Assembly (NCBI GenBank): GCA_035500455.1 | Contig: DATJXG010000035.1 | Span: forward strand, 1 to 11,253 | From: DATJXG01 sp035500455 | Lineage (GTDB): Bacteria > Acidobacteriota > Terriglobia > Terriglobales > Acidobacteriaceae | Length of the DNA: 11,253 nt | Direction: 5' to 3' | Part shown: positions 1 through 7,000 of the stretch, one piece after another | Layout: every line of letters starts with the position of its first letter | Position numbering within the stretch: position 1 is the stretch's first letter | Made by a program: the position numbers and the translations under genes | The notes under the pieces: generated by a model | What the model was told of the DNA's origin: nothing | The model's database searches: none | What the model saw: the letters and a program-made list of their open reading frames with translations, nothing else

Positions 1-153
1 GTGTTCAAGGCTGATCCGCAGTTTGTCGATCGCTTCAGGAGAGTGCATCCCGACATGGATTTTGGCACGACCTTCGAGCAGTTCGAAAAAGTGCGCACCA
101 TGGTCGGCATCCAGCTGTTCTCAGCCGTGGACATAGTGACAGCATCGAAATAG
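1..153 (+). CDS. C-terminal fragment of an unidentified protein
   Basis: The reading frame is open from the first base and ends at a TAG at 151-153, giving 50 residues. The first codon is GTG, but there is no upstream sequence to show a ribosome binding site, so I treat this as the tail of a longer gene. The visible part is soluble-looking, with alternating charged and hydrophobic residues (for example a segment reading FEQFEKVRTMVGIQLF) and no membrane segment or cysteine. I do not recognise the family and assign no function. Support for its being coding is that a strong hairpin suited to termination follows about 40 bases after the stop, and that the next gene converges from the opposite strand. 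Confidence 0.5.
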   Translation: MFKADPQFVDRFRRVHPDMDFGTTFEQFEKVRTMVGIQLFSAVDIVTASK

Positions 154-193
154 GGATCGCGGATTATCGAGGGCGGCAGAAGGGTATTTGCAA

Positions 194-225
194 CTCGAGG
201 GGGGGCGAGCTTCGCCTCCCCCGAG
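194..225 (+). terminator. GC-rich hairpin, likely intrinsic terminator
   Basis: The left arm at 194-208 (CTCGAGGGGGGGCGA) pairs with the right arm at 212-225 (TCGCCTCCCCCGAG), allowing one bulge and one G-T wobble, around a 3-base loop. It lies between the stop of the first gene and the stop of the convergent small gene at 265. On the plus strand a short T-containing run (CTTTTCT, 231-237) follows a few bases later, so termination of the left-hand gene is the likeliest role. The U-tract is short and offset, so efficiency is uncertain. On the minus strand the stem is followed by TTGCAAAT, a weaker tract. Confidence 0.5.
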
Positions 226-264
226 GACAGCTTTTCTGGAGCTTTGTGCAGTTTATAGCGGGAC

Positions 265-522
265 TTATTTTTTGGCGGTGTCGCTCGGCTCAGCCTCGAT
301 GGTGACTTCCACCTGGGCGCCTTGCTTCAGGCCGACTTCGTTGCCGTCTTCATCGGTGAGGCTATTTTCGATGCGTATCTCCTTATAGAAATCTTCCGCG
401 CCCTCGACCGCGATCTGGGCTTTCTCCGGCATGCTGGGATGCGGCGGCTTGATGATCTTCTCCACCGTCCCGGGTAGAGTGATACTCGGGTTTTCCCCGG
501 AATTGGGCTGGTTTGTGCTCAC
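265..522 (-). CDS. Conserved-looking 85-aa hypothetical protein (Acidobacteriota type)
   Basis: This gene encodes 85 residues, starting at GTG (522-520). The start is supported by a Shine-Dalgarno-like AAAGG at 531-527, four bases upstream, and by an extended -10 promoter just before it. The protein is acidic and hydrophilic, with no signal peptide, membrane segment or cysteine. A central stretch (about residues 13-30) reads like a short beta-strand module with the pattern SITLPGTVEKIIKP. It is followed by AQIAVEGAEDFYKEIRIEN, and the last third resembles a second strand pair (QGAQVEVTIEAEP). Similar small proteins occur in acidobacterial genomes as far as I recall, always as hypotheticals. 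I infer a small cytosolic beta-rich domain and assign no function. It is transcribed alone: the cytochrome gene upstream on the same strand ends 128 bases away, with a hairpin and this promoter between. Confidence 0.75.
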   Translation of the reverse strand: MSTNQPNSGENPSITLPGTVEKIIKPPHPSMPEKAQIAVEGAEDFYKEIRIENSLTDEDGNEVGLKQGAQVEVTIEAEPSDTAKK

Positions 523-549
523 GGTGCCTTTGAAATGATGTGAAATCGA

Positions 550-558
550 ATTCTACCA
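550..558 (-). promoter_or_regulatory. Extended -10 promoter for the 85-aa gene
   Basis: On the minus strand the sequence reads TGG followed by TAGAAT (558-550). This is a TGn extended -10 element with five of six matches to TATAAT. No convincing -35 is present at 17 bases, which extended -10 promoters tolerate. Transcription would start near 543, giving a leader of about 20 bases that contains the AAAGG ribosome binding site. Confidence 0.5.
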
Positions 559-622
559 GACAGAGCAAGATTTCTCGCAATTTTGCCGCTCGCGGGCGAG
601 GGCGCACTTGCTTGCGGGAATT

Positions 623-641
623 CGCGGGCGGGGCGCCCGCG
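623..641 (-). terminator. GC-only hairpin after the cytochrome gene
   Basis: A perfect 8-bp inverted repeat (CGCGGGCG at 623-630, CGCCCGCG at 634-641) with a 3-base loop sits ten bases beyond the cytochrome stop codon (TAA, 653-651). There is no T-run after it on the minus strand (it continues AATTCCCGC). It may slow RNA polymerase or protect the 3' end of the messenger rather than be a complete intrinsic terminator. Confidence 0.35.
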
Positions 642-650
642 CCACACTCG

Positions 651-1901
651 TTACTCCGGGTATGGAGTACCTGCCTGGCTGATGCGGATCCAGTGGTCGG
701 TAAAGGTGGTGTGGGTGCCTGGCACCTCGAGCTTCGGCATGTGGCAGGTCACGCAATTTTGCGTGGCCACTTTGCAGGCAACCGCGCGGTGCGCTCCGGA
801 GGGGCGGGCGCCTTTGCGTACGTGGCATTGCAGGCATTTCGGGTCGTATGATTGCGGGTCGTCGCGCACGATTTGAACGTGGGGATCGTGGCAGGCCGGG
901 CAAGTGAGGCGGGCATCGCCTTTGCCCCAGCACTTGCTTTTTTCCAAGCGGTAAGGCTGCAGGCGCACATTGATGATGCCGGCTCTGGACAATCCGGACA
1001 GCACCACGTCGGCGGGTGTTCGGTGGCAGGCGCCGCAGAAATCCACCAGATCCATAGGAGCAAGTTTTGCGGGATTCAGAATCGTTTCCTTGTTGTCCTG
1101 CGGATCCAGAGTTCTGGCCAGGACGTGTTCCGCGCCGGGGCCGTGGCAGGCTTCGCAGGTCACGCCGGGGATGGCTTGCTCGGGGGCGAAGCGGTTCCCC
1201 GTGGTGGAGGCTGTGAAGTGGCAGCCAAAACACTGCTGTATTCCCCCCGGCGACACGAATCCCCCAACTGCTGTTTCCAGGGTTTTCGGTTCCATGTGGC
1301 CGGTGGTAGTGTCGAGGGTTTGCAGACGCCGGTAGAAGCTGAGCTGGCTTTCGTAGAACTTTCCAGCGTCGCGATAGATGTAGGTTTGCCCGAAGCTGGC
1401 GTCTCCCAGCGCCCACTCAAGATTTTTGGTGGTGTTTTCTTTACCGTCGCTGACTGATAAGAGGGCTTTCCCGTCTTTGGTCATCAGATCGTATGCATAC
1501 CGGCCCTTTTGCACGACGAGATCCGGATGGCTCTTCAGCTGGCTGGAATCGGCGGGACGTACCGCGGCGTGCGCCATGGAAGTGGCAAATTGCGTAGCGG
1601 CTTTCTCCTGATGACATCTCGCGCAGGTCGCGCTCCCCACGTACTGCTTGAAGTCTGAAGAACCGGTGGTCGGCCACCAGGGCGTGGATTCGACGCGAAT
1701 GTCGGTGGGCACCGAGGCCCGGGCGGCGGCCGGTTGCTTCCGCGCAGAACCGGCGAAAGCACCGCCTGCGGCGAGAACAAGGGCGACGAAAATCAAGATG
1801 ACGTAATTCGTTCGCGCGGGATGCCCGAGCCGGGTCACGGACGATTGGGTCCCATCGAGCCGGGGTGTGAGGGCAGAAGGCTTCGCATGAAGAGGCGTCA
1901 C
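651..1901 (-). CDS. Seven-haem c-type cytochrome, membrane-anchored or exported
   Basis: The 416-residue protein carries seven CXXCH haem-attachment motifs at residues 93-97, 224-228, 249-253, 289-293, 334-338, 356-360 and 383-387. A single hydrophobic segment at about 31-50 is preceded by basic residues and ends in an AFA-type site, so it is a signal peptide or signal anchor placing the haems in the periplasm. Around the haems are features of the acidobacterial multiheme cytochrome family related to cytochrome c554: a YVGSATCARCH opening, a CHGPG element followed by a histidine, and CHDPH. Extra histidines could supply distal ligands. Many relatives carry TPR repeats after the haem region; this one ends shortly after the last haem. 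The role is probably electron transfer; donor and acceptor are unknown. The start is uncertain: GTG at 1901 has no visible ribosome binding site, and GTG at residue 22 is an alternative that keeps the hydrophobic segment. Confidence 0.88.
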   Translation of the reverse strand: MTPLHAKPSALTPRLDGTQSSVTRLGHPARTNYVILIFVALVLAAGGAFAGSARKQPAAARASVPTDIRVESTPWWPTTGSSDFKQYVGSATCARCHQEKAATQFATSMAHAAVRPADSSQLKSHPDLVVQKGRYAYDLMTKDGKALLSVSDGKENTTKNLEWALGDASFGQTYIYRDAGKFYESQLSFYRRLQTLDTTTGHMEPKTLETAVGGFVSPGGIQQCFGCHFTASTTGNRFAPEQAIPGVTCEACHGPGAEHVLARTLDPQDNKETILNPAKLAPMDLVDFCGACHRTPADVVLSGLSRAGIINVRLQPYRLEKSKCWGKGDARLTCPACHDPHVQIVRDDPQSYDPKCLQCHVRKGARPSGAHRAVACKVATQNCVTCHMPKLEVPGTHTTFTDHWIRISQAGTPYPE

Positions 1902-1928
1902 GGCAACGCAACCAAAGGAGCGATTGCC

Positions 1929-1934
1929 ATTCTA
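1929..1934 (-). promoter_or_regulatory. Possible -10 element for the cytochrome gene
   Basis: On the minus strand the sequence reads TAGAAT (1934-1929), five of six matches to TATAAT, about 28 bases before the GTG start. No good -35 hexamer is found at the usual distance. Instead that position is occupied by a palindrome (1941-1957), as might be expected of an activator- or repressor-controlled promoter. Confidence 0.35.
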
Positions 1935-1940
1935 CAGTCC

Positions 1941-1957
1941 CGGCAGACGGTCTGCCG
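1941..1957. promoter_or_regulatory. 17-bp palindrome, candidate operator upstream of the cytochrome gene
   Basis: CGGCAGAC, one central base, then GTCTGCCG forms a perfect 8-bp inverted repeat. It lies directly upstream of the candidate -10 element of the cytochrome gene, in the spacer and -35 zone, and about 200 bases upstream of the rightward promoter for the secreted protein. Symmetry and position fit a dimeric transcription factor site. I do not recognise the factor. Confidence 0.4.
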
Positions 1958-2154
1958 AGCCTGGTGGATGTCCTGATGGGGAGGCATTGGCGATTCGAGT
2001 TGGTGTCGCCTGCGGCTCGCCGGCTTTTGTGGGACGCTTCACACCCACGCGAGCAGCGCAAAAGCGCAGGAGAAAAACTTCTCTATCTTCAAGGATGCTT
2101 CTGCTGAAACTTTACTTTCCTCACCGGAAATTTCACAATCTTCGCAAGTTCTGA

Positions 2155-2183
2155 TTGACTCCGCCGCAGCGCTTTACTATAGT
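2155..2183 (+). promoter_or_regulatory. Sigma-70 promoter for the secreted-protein gene
   Basis: TTGACT at 2155-2160 and TATAGT at 2178-2183 are each one mismatch from consensus, separated by exactly 17 bases. Transcription would begin near 2190, about 50 bases ahead of the ATG at 2242. This is the clearest promoter in the window. It also shows that a TTG start at 2155, which would extend the downstream frame, cannot be used, because it lies within the -35 element. Confidence 0.7.
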
Positions 2184-2241
2184 CGCGCGAAAGGTAGCAA
2201 GGCCGCCTTTAATCCCAACAATTAAGGATGTCGCTTTTCGA

Positions 2242-3012
2242 ATGGACTCCAAGCGCTGGACGTGTGCCCTAGTGTGTGCCCTGCTGTTGTCTTCGACAGC
2301 CGCGTGGTCCGCGAGCAGCAAATATACTCACCTGGAAGACTCCACACTGGTGGACAACGGCGTGGTCGGCTGGGGCTCATGCGTCATCTGCGCCGGAGGC
2401 AGCAGCATCCTTGCCACCATCGCCAGCTCTCCCTTTCAGACTTCGCCTTCGAAGGACGGCTCCAGCCGCGACTTTCTCATCAGCGGCAACCCCTACAGCA
2501 ACGGCCTGTGGTGGTACAAGGTCGGCCCTAACGACGCCGCCACCACTTTCACCTTCGATTTCTGGCTCAATGTCGCCGCCAATACCCAGGCCGCGCAGGC
2601 CATGGAATTCGACACCTTCCAGTTCATCAGCGGCCGCGAATATATGTTCGGCACCCAGTGCGATTACGCTTCCGGGACCTGGGACCTGTGGAACGCCGGC
2701 ACGCTGAAGTGGGCGCACAGCAAGATTGCCTGCAAGAAATTCGCTGCCAACACCTGGTATCACATCACGCTGGCCTTCCACCGCACCACGTCTGACAATG
2801 CCCAGCATTACGACAGTTTGACCATCGTCCAGTACAAGGCCAATGGCAAAGTCGCTTCCAACAACACCTACAATTTCAAGACTACCTACGCTTCGCAATT
2901 TACTCCTCCGGGCTGGGGCGACGATCTGGGAGTGCAGTTCCAGATGGACATTGGCGGCACCGGCGCCACCATGCAGGAATGGGTTGACCAGGTAACGCTC
3001 ACCGCGAAGTGA
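2242..3012 (+). CDS. Secreted protein of unknown function, lectin/glucanase-like fold possible
   Basis: The gene encodes 256 residues from the ATG at 2242. This start is chosen because it gives a classic signal peptide (basic MDSKR, then a hydrophobic core around CALVCALLLSSTAA, cleavage near residues 22-24) and lies downstream of a strong promoter. An AAGGA at 2224-2228 is 13 bases upstream, rather far for a ribosome binding site. The mature part is rich in aromatic residues, Ser, Thr and Asn. It has beta-strand-like runs such as FTFDFWLNV and YHITLAFHR, and four cysteines (a CVIC pair near the N-terminus and two more distal) that could form disulfides. The alternating pattern and the phrase NTWYHITLAFHR recall concanavalin A-like jelly-roll domains (LamG type), so binding of a carbohydrate or surface polymer is possible. 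I cannot assign the family firmly. It appears monocistronic. Confidence 0.75.
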   Translation: MDSKRWTCALVCALLLSSTAAWSASSKYTHLEDSTLVDNGVVGWGSCVICAGGSSILATIASSPFQTSPSKDGSSRDFLISGNPYSNGLWWYKVGPNDAATTFTFDFWLNVAANTQAAQAMEFDTFQFISGREYMFGTQCDYASGTWDLWNAGTLKWAHSKIACKKFAANTWYHITLAFHRTTSDNAQHYDSLTIVQYKANGKVASNNTYNFKTTYASQFTPPGWGDDLGVQFQMDIGGTGATMQEWVDQVTLTAK

Positions 3013-3040
3013 AGGGGCGCGAGAATTCTCGTGATGTACG

Positions 3041-3101
3041 TTTGCGTCCTTTGCGAACTTTGCGGTGACTAACTAACCGCGAAGCTCGCGAAGGACGCAA
3101 A
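3041..3101. repeat. Long palindrome built of TTTGCG 9-base units
   Basis: The left arm 3041-3066 and right arm 3076-3101 are inverted copies: of 26 positions, 23 are Watson-Crick, two are G-U in RNA, and one is mismatched. The loop is nine bases (GACTAACTA). Each arm is itself a tandem array of three 9-base units (TTTGCGTCC, TTTGCGAAC, TTTGCGGTG in the left arm). It begins 29 bases after the stop of the secreted-protein gene and about 100 bases before the PRC-barrel gene. There is no T-run on either side, so it is not a canonical terminator. It resembles TTTGCG-type hairpins that I recall as dispersed intergenic repeats in diverse bacteria. Confidence 0.8.
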
Positions 3102-3189
3102 GAAAAGCAGAAGCCTAGTTCTCCTGGCATTCGGGCAAAGGCTGAAGGAGGAACCGCATCTCAACAAAGGGTTCCAATCGTTCACTTCC

Positions 3190-3195
3190 AGGAGG
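3190..3195 (+). promoter_or_regulatory. Ribosome binding site of the PRC-barrel gene
   Basis: A full AGGAGG lies four bases before the ATG at 3200, fixing that start. An inverted repeat (GGAACC at 3150-3155, GGTTCC at 3170-3175) lies upstream in the leader. Its significance is unclear. Confidence 0.7.
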
Positions 3196-3199
3196 CACC

Positions 3200-3862
3200 A
3201 TGGCGATCTACACCACACTAGGAGCGTACCGCTTCCCCAATCCTGAGGACGCAGTTCACGACATTCGCGGTTCCAAGATTTACGGATTGAACGACGAGAA
3301 GCTGGGAGAAATCGACGACGTCATCTTCGACCAGGCCACCGGAGTCATCACCTTCGCCGTGGTGGACACGGGCGGCTGGCTCAAGAGCCACAAGTTCGTT
3401 GTGCCGCAGGAGAACATCCACCAGTCGCTGGTGCATGAGCGTGCGTTCCAGGTAGAACTGACCAAGAAACAGATCGAGAGTTTTCCGCCTTACGACGAAT
3501 CTCACGTGGCTGACGCAAATCGTTGGGAGGATTATGAACGCCGCTATCGCTCCCATTGGGCCAACGGCCCGATCATGCACCGCGACGCTACCGACCGCAA
3601 TATCACCCCCACCACCAAGCAGCAGCTCGATGCAGGCTCCGGCAGCCTTCCCAGCACCGAGGAAGAAGACACCTCGCCGGTGACTCCAATGCGAACCGAA
3701 GCATCTTTGAACGTGGACCCGAGCGGGCCCTCCCTGCACTGGACCACCTTCGAAGACAGGCTCCGCCTGCGCCGCGAAGAAGTGCTGGAATCTTCCCTGC
3801 GCCTTGCCAAGGAGAGACAGAGGCCGACGCTGGACGAGGTAAAGCAGAAAAAGGCGAGCTGA
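3200..3862 (+). CDS. PRC-barrel domain protein
   Basis: The protein has 220 residues, starting at an ATG with a strong AGGAGG. Residues about 18-100 form a PRC-barrel: the pattern RGSKIYGLNDEKLGEIDDVI, then a strand (GVITFAVVDTG), then the conserved KFVVPQENI and a closing strand ending in FPPYDES. This fold occurs in photosynthetic reaction-centre H subunits and the RNA-processing protein RimM, and in many small bacterial proteins of unknown role, often linked to stress or envelope homeostasis. Residues about 105-150 are hydrophilic and tyrosine/arginine-rich. The C-terminal 50 residues are highly charged and predicted helical (LRLRREEVLESSLRLAKERQ), possibly a partner-binding tail. There is no signal peptide or membrane segment, so it is probably cytosolic. 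It is followed after 159 bases by the first large receptor on the same strand. Co-transcription is possible, but the structured leader suggests independent control. Confidence 0.85.
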   Translation: MAIYTTLGAYRFPNPEDAVHDIRGSKIYGLNDEKLGEIDDVIFDQATGVITFAVVDTGGWLKSHKFVVPQENIHQSLVHERAFQVELTKKQIESFPPYDESHVADANRWEDYERRYRSHWANGPIMHRDATDRNITPTTKQQLDAGSGSLPSTEEEDTSPVTPMRTEASLNVDPSGPSLHWTTFEDRLRLRREEVLESSLRLAKERQRPTLDEVKQKKAS

Positions 3863-4021
3863 CACAGCGGGCTGACGCTGGAAAGCTAAACCGCCCCAAA
3901 AATCTCAGGCAACCGTGTGCCTCCCCAGGCCATCGAACCAGCCCCTTGGACCAGTGCAAGTCAACCGGCCCAGGGGGCACCGTTTTGTGCCGCCCTGGTC
4001 CTGAAAAGCTTGGGAGGTAGT
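3863..4021 (+). promoter_or_regulatory. Structured 5' leader of the first Oar-type receptor, candidate RNA switch
   Basis: Several pairings that exclude one another can be drawn. Hairpin A: AGGCA 3907-3911 with TGCCT 3918-3922. Hairpin B: 3941-3949 with 3970-3978, nine consecutive pairs including one G-U. Hairpin C: CCAGGGGGCAC 3970-3980 with GTGCC 3987-3991 and CCCTGG 3993-3998, one bulged G, extendable to 3967-4001. B and C compete for 3970-3978. In addition CCTCCCCAG 3920-3928 is complementary at eight of nine positions to CTTGGGAGG 4009-4017, which is the ribosome binding site of the receptor. That pairing competes with hairpin A. This layout resembles a translational switch. I could not match it to a known riboswitch class, and GC-rich sequence gives chance pairings. 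Confidence 0.4.
4012..4017 (+). promoter_or_regulatory. Ribosome binding site of the first receptor
   Basis: GGGAGG lies four bases before the ATG at 4022. This decides the start: an in-frame GTG at 3917 would add 35 residues but has no ribosome binding site and would place the signal peptide internally. Confidence 0.75.
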
Positions 4022-7000
4022 ATGCGTACTGGGCGCTTTCTCCGCTCGTTCCTGCCCGTTTTCGTTGTGCTTTTTCTCACTCTCATTCCAGTTATTGCTT
4101 TCGCGCAGTATGGAGCCAGCCTCGAGGGAACTATCCTGGATAAAACCGGCGCGGCCGTTCCAGCGGCGAAGGTGACGGCGACCAACCAGGCCACGGGCGT
4201 CAGCCGCCAGGTGGTGGCCAGCGGGGCCGGCTACTATCGCATCTCCAGCCTGGCGCCGGGTCTGTACACGGTGGATGTGGAGGCCGGCAGCTTCAAGAAG
4301 GAAACCACCCGCGACGTGGAGGTAAGAGCCGAGGCCGTGCGCGGGCTCGACGTTACCCTGCAGCCCGGCACGGCGCAGGAGTCGGTCACAGTAACCGCGA
4401 ACGTGGGTGGATTGCAGACCGAGAACGCCAGCGTCGCCGGCAGCATCAGTTCGCAGCAGATCGTGAACCTGCCGGAATATGGCCGCGATCCCTATGAGCT
4501 GCTGCGGCTTTCTCCCGGGGTTTTTGCCGACGCCGCCCGCCAGGGCAACGGCAATTCTCTGGCGATTCCCCAGCAGGTCGGCCCCGGCGGCTCTAACAGC
4601 GAGATTTTCCAGACCGAAAACCAGGTGCAGGCCATCGCCGACGGCCAGCGGGTTTCGGCCAACAATTTTCTGCTCGATGGAGTGAGCGTCAACAGCCTGG
4701 AGTGGGGCGGCGCCGCGGTACTGACGCCCAACGAGGAATCGGTGCAGGAAGTATCAGTCGCGGCCAACAGCTATTCGGCGCAGGATGGCCGCAACTCCGG
4801 CGCGCAGGTGAAGGTCATCTCCAAAAACGGCACCAACAATCTGCATGGCAGCCTCTTCTTCAAGATCAACGACAAAGGGCTCAACGCCTTCAATAAATTC
4901 TACGGACCGACCAACGTAGCCCTGACACAAATTACCTGCGAGACTGGCACGTCCAGCGAGTTCACAATTACGGCCAGCCATTGTCCCGACCGTGCCGATC
5001 AGCGATACCGCGACTACGCCGGCAGTTTAGGCGGGCCGATTATCAAAAACCGGCTCTTCTTTTTCTTTTCCTACGAAGGCGTCCGGCTCAACAACACCGT
5101 GCCGGTGCGCTCGGTGACCCTGGAGACGCCCCAATTCGAGCAGTACGTGGTGAGCGCGAATCCCGGCAGCATCGCCGCGCAGATTTTCAGCACGCCCGGA
5201 ATTGCGCCGCGCATCTCCACGGTTGTTCCTAACTCCGAAGTGGATTGCTGCTCTTTGATCCCCAATTACGGCCTGGGCCGGTGGTACCCGGCGGGCAATC
5301 AGATCGGACAGGCGATCGGCAACGGCCCCGACGGCATCCCGGATTGGGGCATCTTCGATCTCACCGAGCCCAACTCCAGCAGCGGCAATCAGTACGATGG
5401 CCGCATCGATTACACCCAGGGTAACAATCAGTTTTTCGCCAGCACCTATATCGTGCGGCTCAATAACTTCAACGGCGGGCAAAGGCCGATCGACGACATC
5501 ACGCTGACGCCCAACAACTATGTCGGCACCTTCGGCTGGACGCGCACCATCACCCCGACCATGCTGAATGAACTGCGCGCCAATTTCACCCGCTATGATT
5601 ACGATCAAACCCAGCCCGTGGGCCAGACCAATTTCGGCATTCCGCAGATTCGCCTGTTTGATTTCGACATCGGAGGGTTCAACTCCAACGATAACCTGAT
5701 CGGAATCGCCCAGAATTCAACTACGCCGGGAGCGCTCGCCCAGAATACCTACGCGCTGGCGGAAACCTTCACCTGGATCCACCATCAGCACGCTTTCAAA
5801 TTCGGCGTGGAAGCCAGCCGGCAACAGAACAACAACGATCAGCCCGGCGCCGAGCGTCCGCAGTATCAATTCCGCGGCTTGCTGAACCTGGCCAATGATG
5901 CCTGCTGCTTCTACGAGCAGGTGCAGGTCGATCCCACGGGCGGCGCGGTGAACGGCCAGCGCTACTTCCACACCGCCGATTACGCCGTGTTCGCGCAGGA
6001 TGACTGGAAGGTGCGGCCGACTTTGACTCTCAACCTCGGCGTCCGCTGGGAATACTTCTCCCCCCTTACCGAGGCGCATGACGTTCTGAGCAATTACGTC
6101 TTCGGCTCCGAGGGATTCATCAACGGCTCAGTCTGCGGCCCTATCGCGCCCCTCGCCGCATGTCACAATGGCAACCAACTTTACCAGCCCGACTATAACA
6201 ACGTTGCCCCGCGCGTCGGCTTTGCCTGGAGCCCCGGGAAGTTCGACAGCAAAATCGTATTCCGCGGCGGATTCGGCATCCTCTTCAACCGCAACGCCGA
6301 CGTTGTGTTCGACAACATTCGGCAGGACACGCCGTTTACCGCTCTGGCCACGGCCTGCTGCTTCTTCGATCCCGGCCCCATCGTGGGCGCCCCGGCGGGA
6401 TCCAATATCCTCTATTCGCTGGGAGCCAGTGCCCAGGCGAACAGTTACCCGGTCAATCCCGCGTTCTCCAACGGCGTGGCCCCGGATGGCGCGCTGTGCG
6501 CCGACTCCGGCTGCACCACCACGAATCCGGTCTCACTGTTCGGGGCATTGCCGAATGAGCCGAATCCTTACGTTTACGTCTTCTCATACCAGACCGAAGT
6601 GCAACTTCCGCAGAATCTGGTGTTCACTATCGGATACCAGGGAAGCCGCAGCCGCAAACTGGTGCGCACCATCGATCTGAACCGCTTCAACCCCGGCGAC
6701 ACCTTTGACGGCACACAGGACAAATTTCAGAACGATGGCTCCAACGGCCAGCCCTGCAGCCCGACCAACCCCACCTGCTCCGCCCCGCACGCCACCGGCA
6801 ACAGCCGCTTTGAGAACCTCTATTTCCCGCTTCCCGATGTCAACGCCAGCTACGACGCCCTGGTCGCGAGCGCCAGCCGCAAGTGGGACAAGGGTTTCCA
6901 GGTGGACGCCAACTACACCTGGAGCCACGCCATCGACACCGCGTCCTACGAAATCGGCTACCAGCAGACCGACCCCAGCAATGAGCTGCTCAATCGCGCC

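Larger units (their letters stand above)
1902..2241. other. Divergent intergenic region
   Basis: This 340-base gap separates the divergently transcribed cytochrome and secreted-protein genes. Besides the two promoters and the palindrome listed separately, it has only weak structure: a GCGC-AAAA-GCGC mini-hairpin at 2056-2067 and a GTGGG/CCCAC pair at 2029-2048. Short open frames cross it, but none has a ribosome binding site or recognisable product. Confidence 0.6.

Noticed and set aside
1441..2061. 206-codon open frame on the minus strand overlapping the cytochrome start
   Set aside because: It is an out-of-frame shadow rich in arginine and serine with no recognisable domain. The haem-bearing frame explains the region.
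2155..2241. N-terminal extension of the secreted protein from a TTG at 2155
   Set aside because: The TTG is part of the -35 element of a near-consensus promoter, and the extension would bury the signal peptide.
3020..3031. 12-bp perfect palindrome CGAGAATTCTCG after the secreted-protein gene
   Set aside because: As RNA it cannot form a stable hairpin without a loop, and it has no adjacent T-run. It is short enough to be chance.
3917..4021. N-terminal extension of the first receptor from a GTG at 3917
   Set aside because: There is no ribosome binding site there, whereas GGGAGG precedes the ATG at 4022, where a typical signal peptide begins.
3863..4021. Assignment of the receptor leader to a glycine, cyclic-di-GMP, SAM or cobalamin riboswitch
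   Set aside because: Short phrases such as CTCAGGCAA and GGCAACCG recall parts of known classes, but the rest of each consensus is missing, so no class is claimed.
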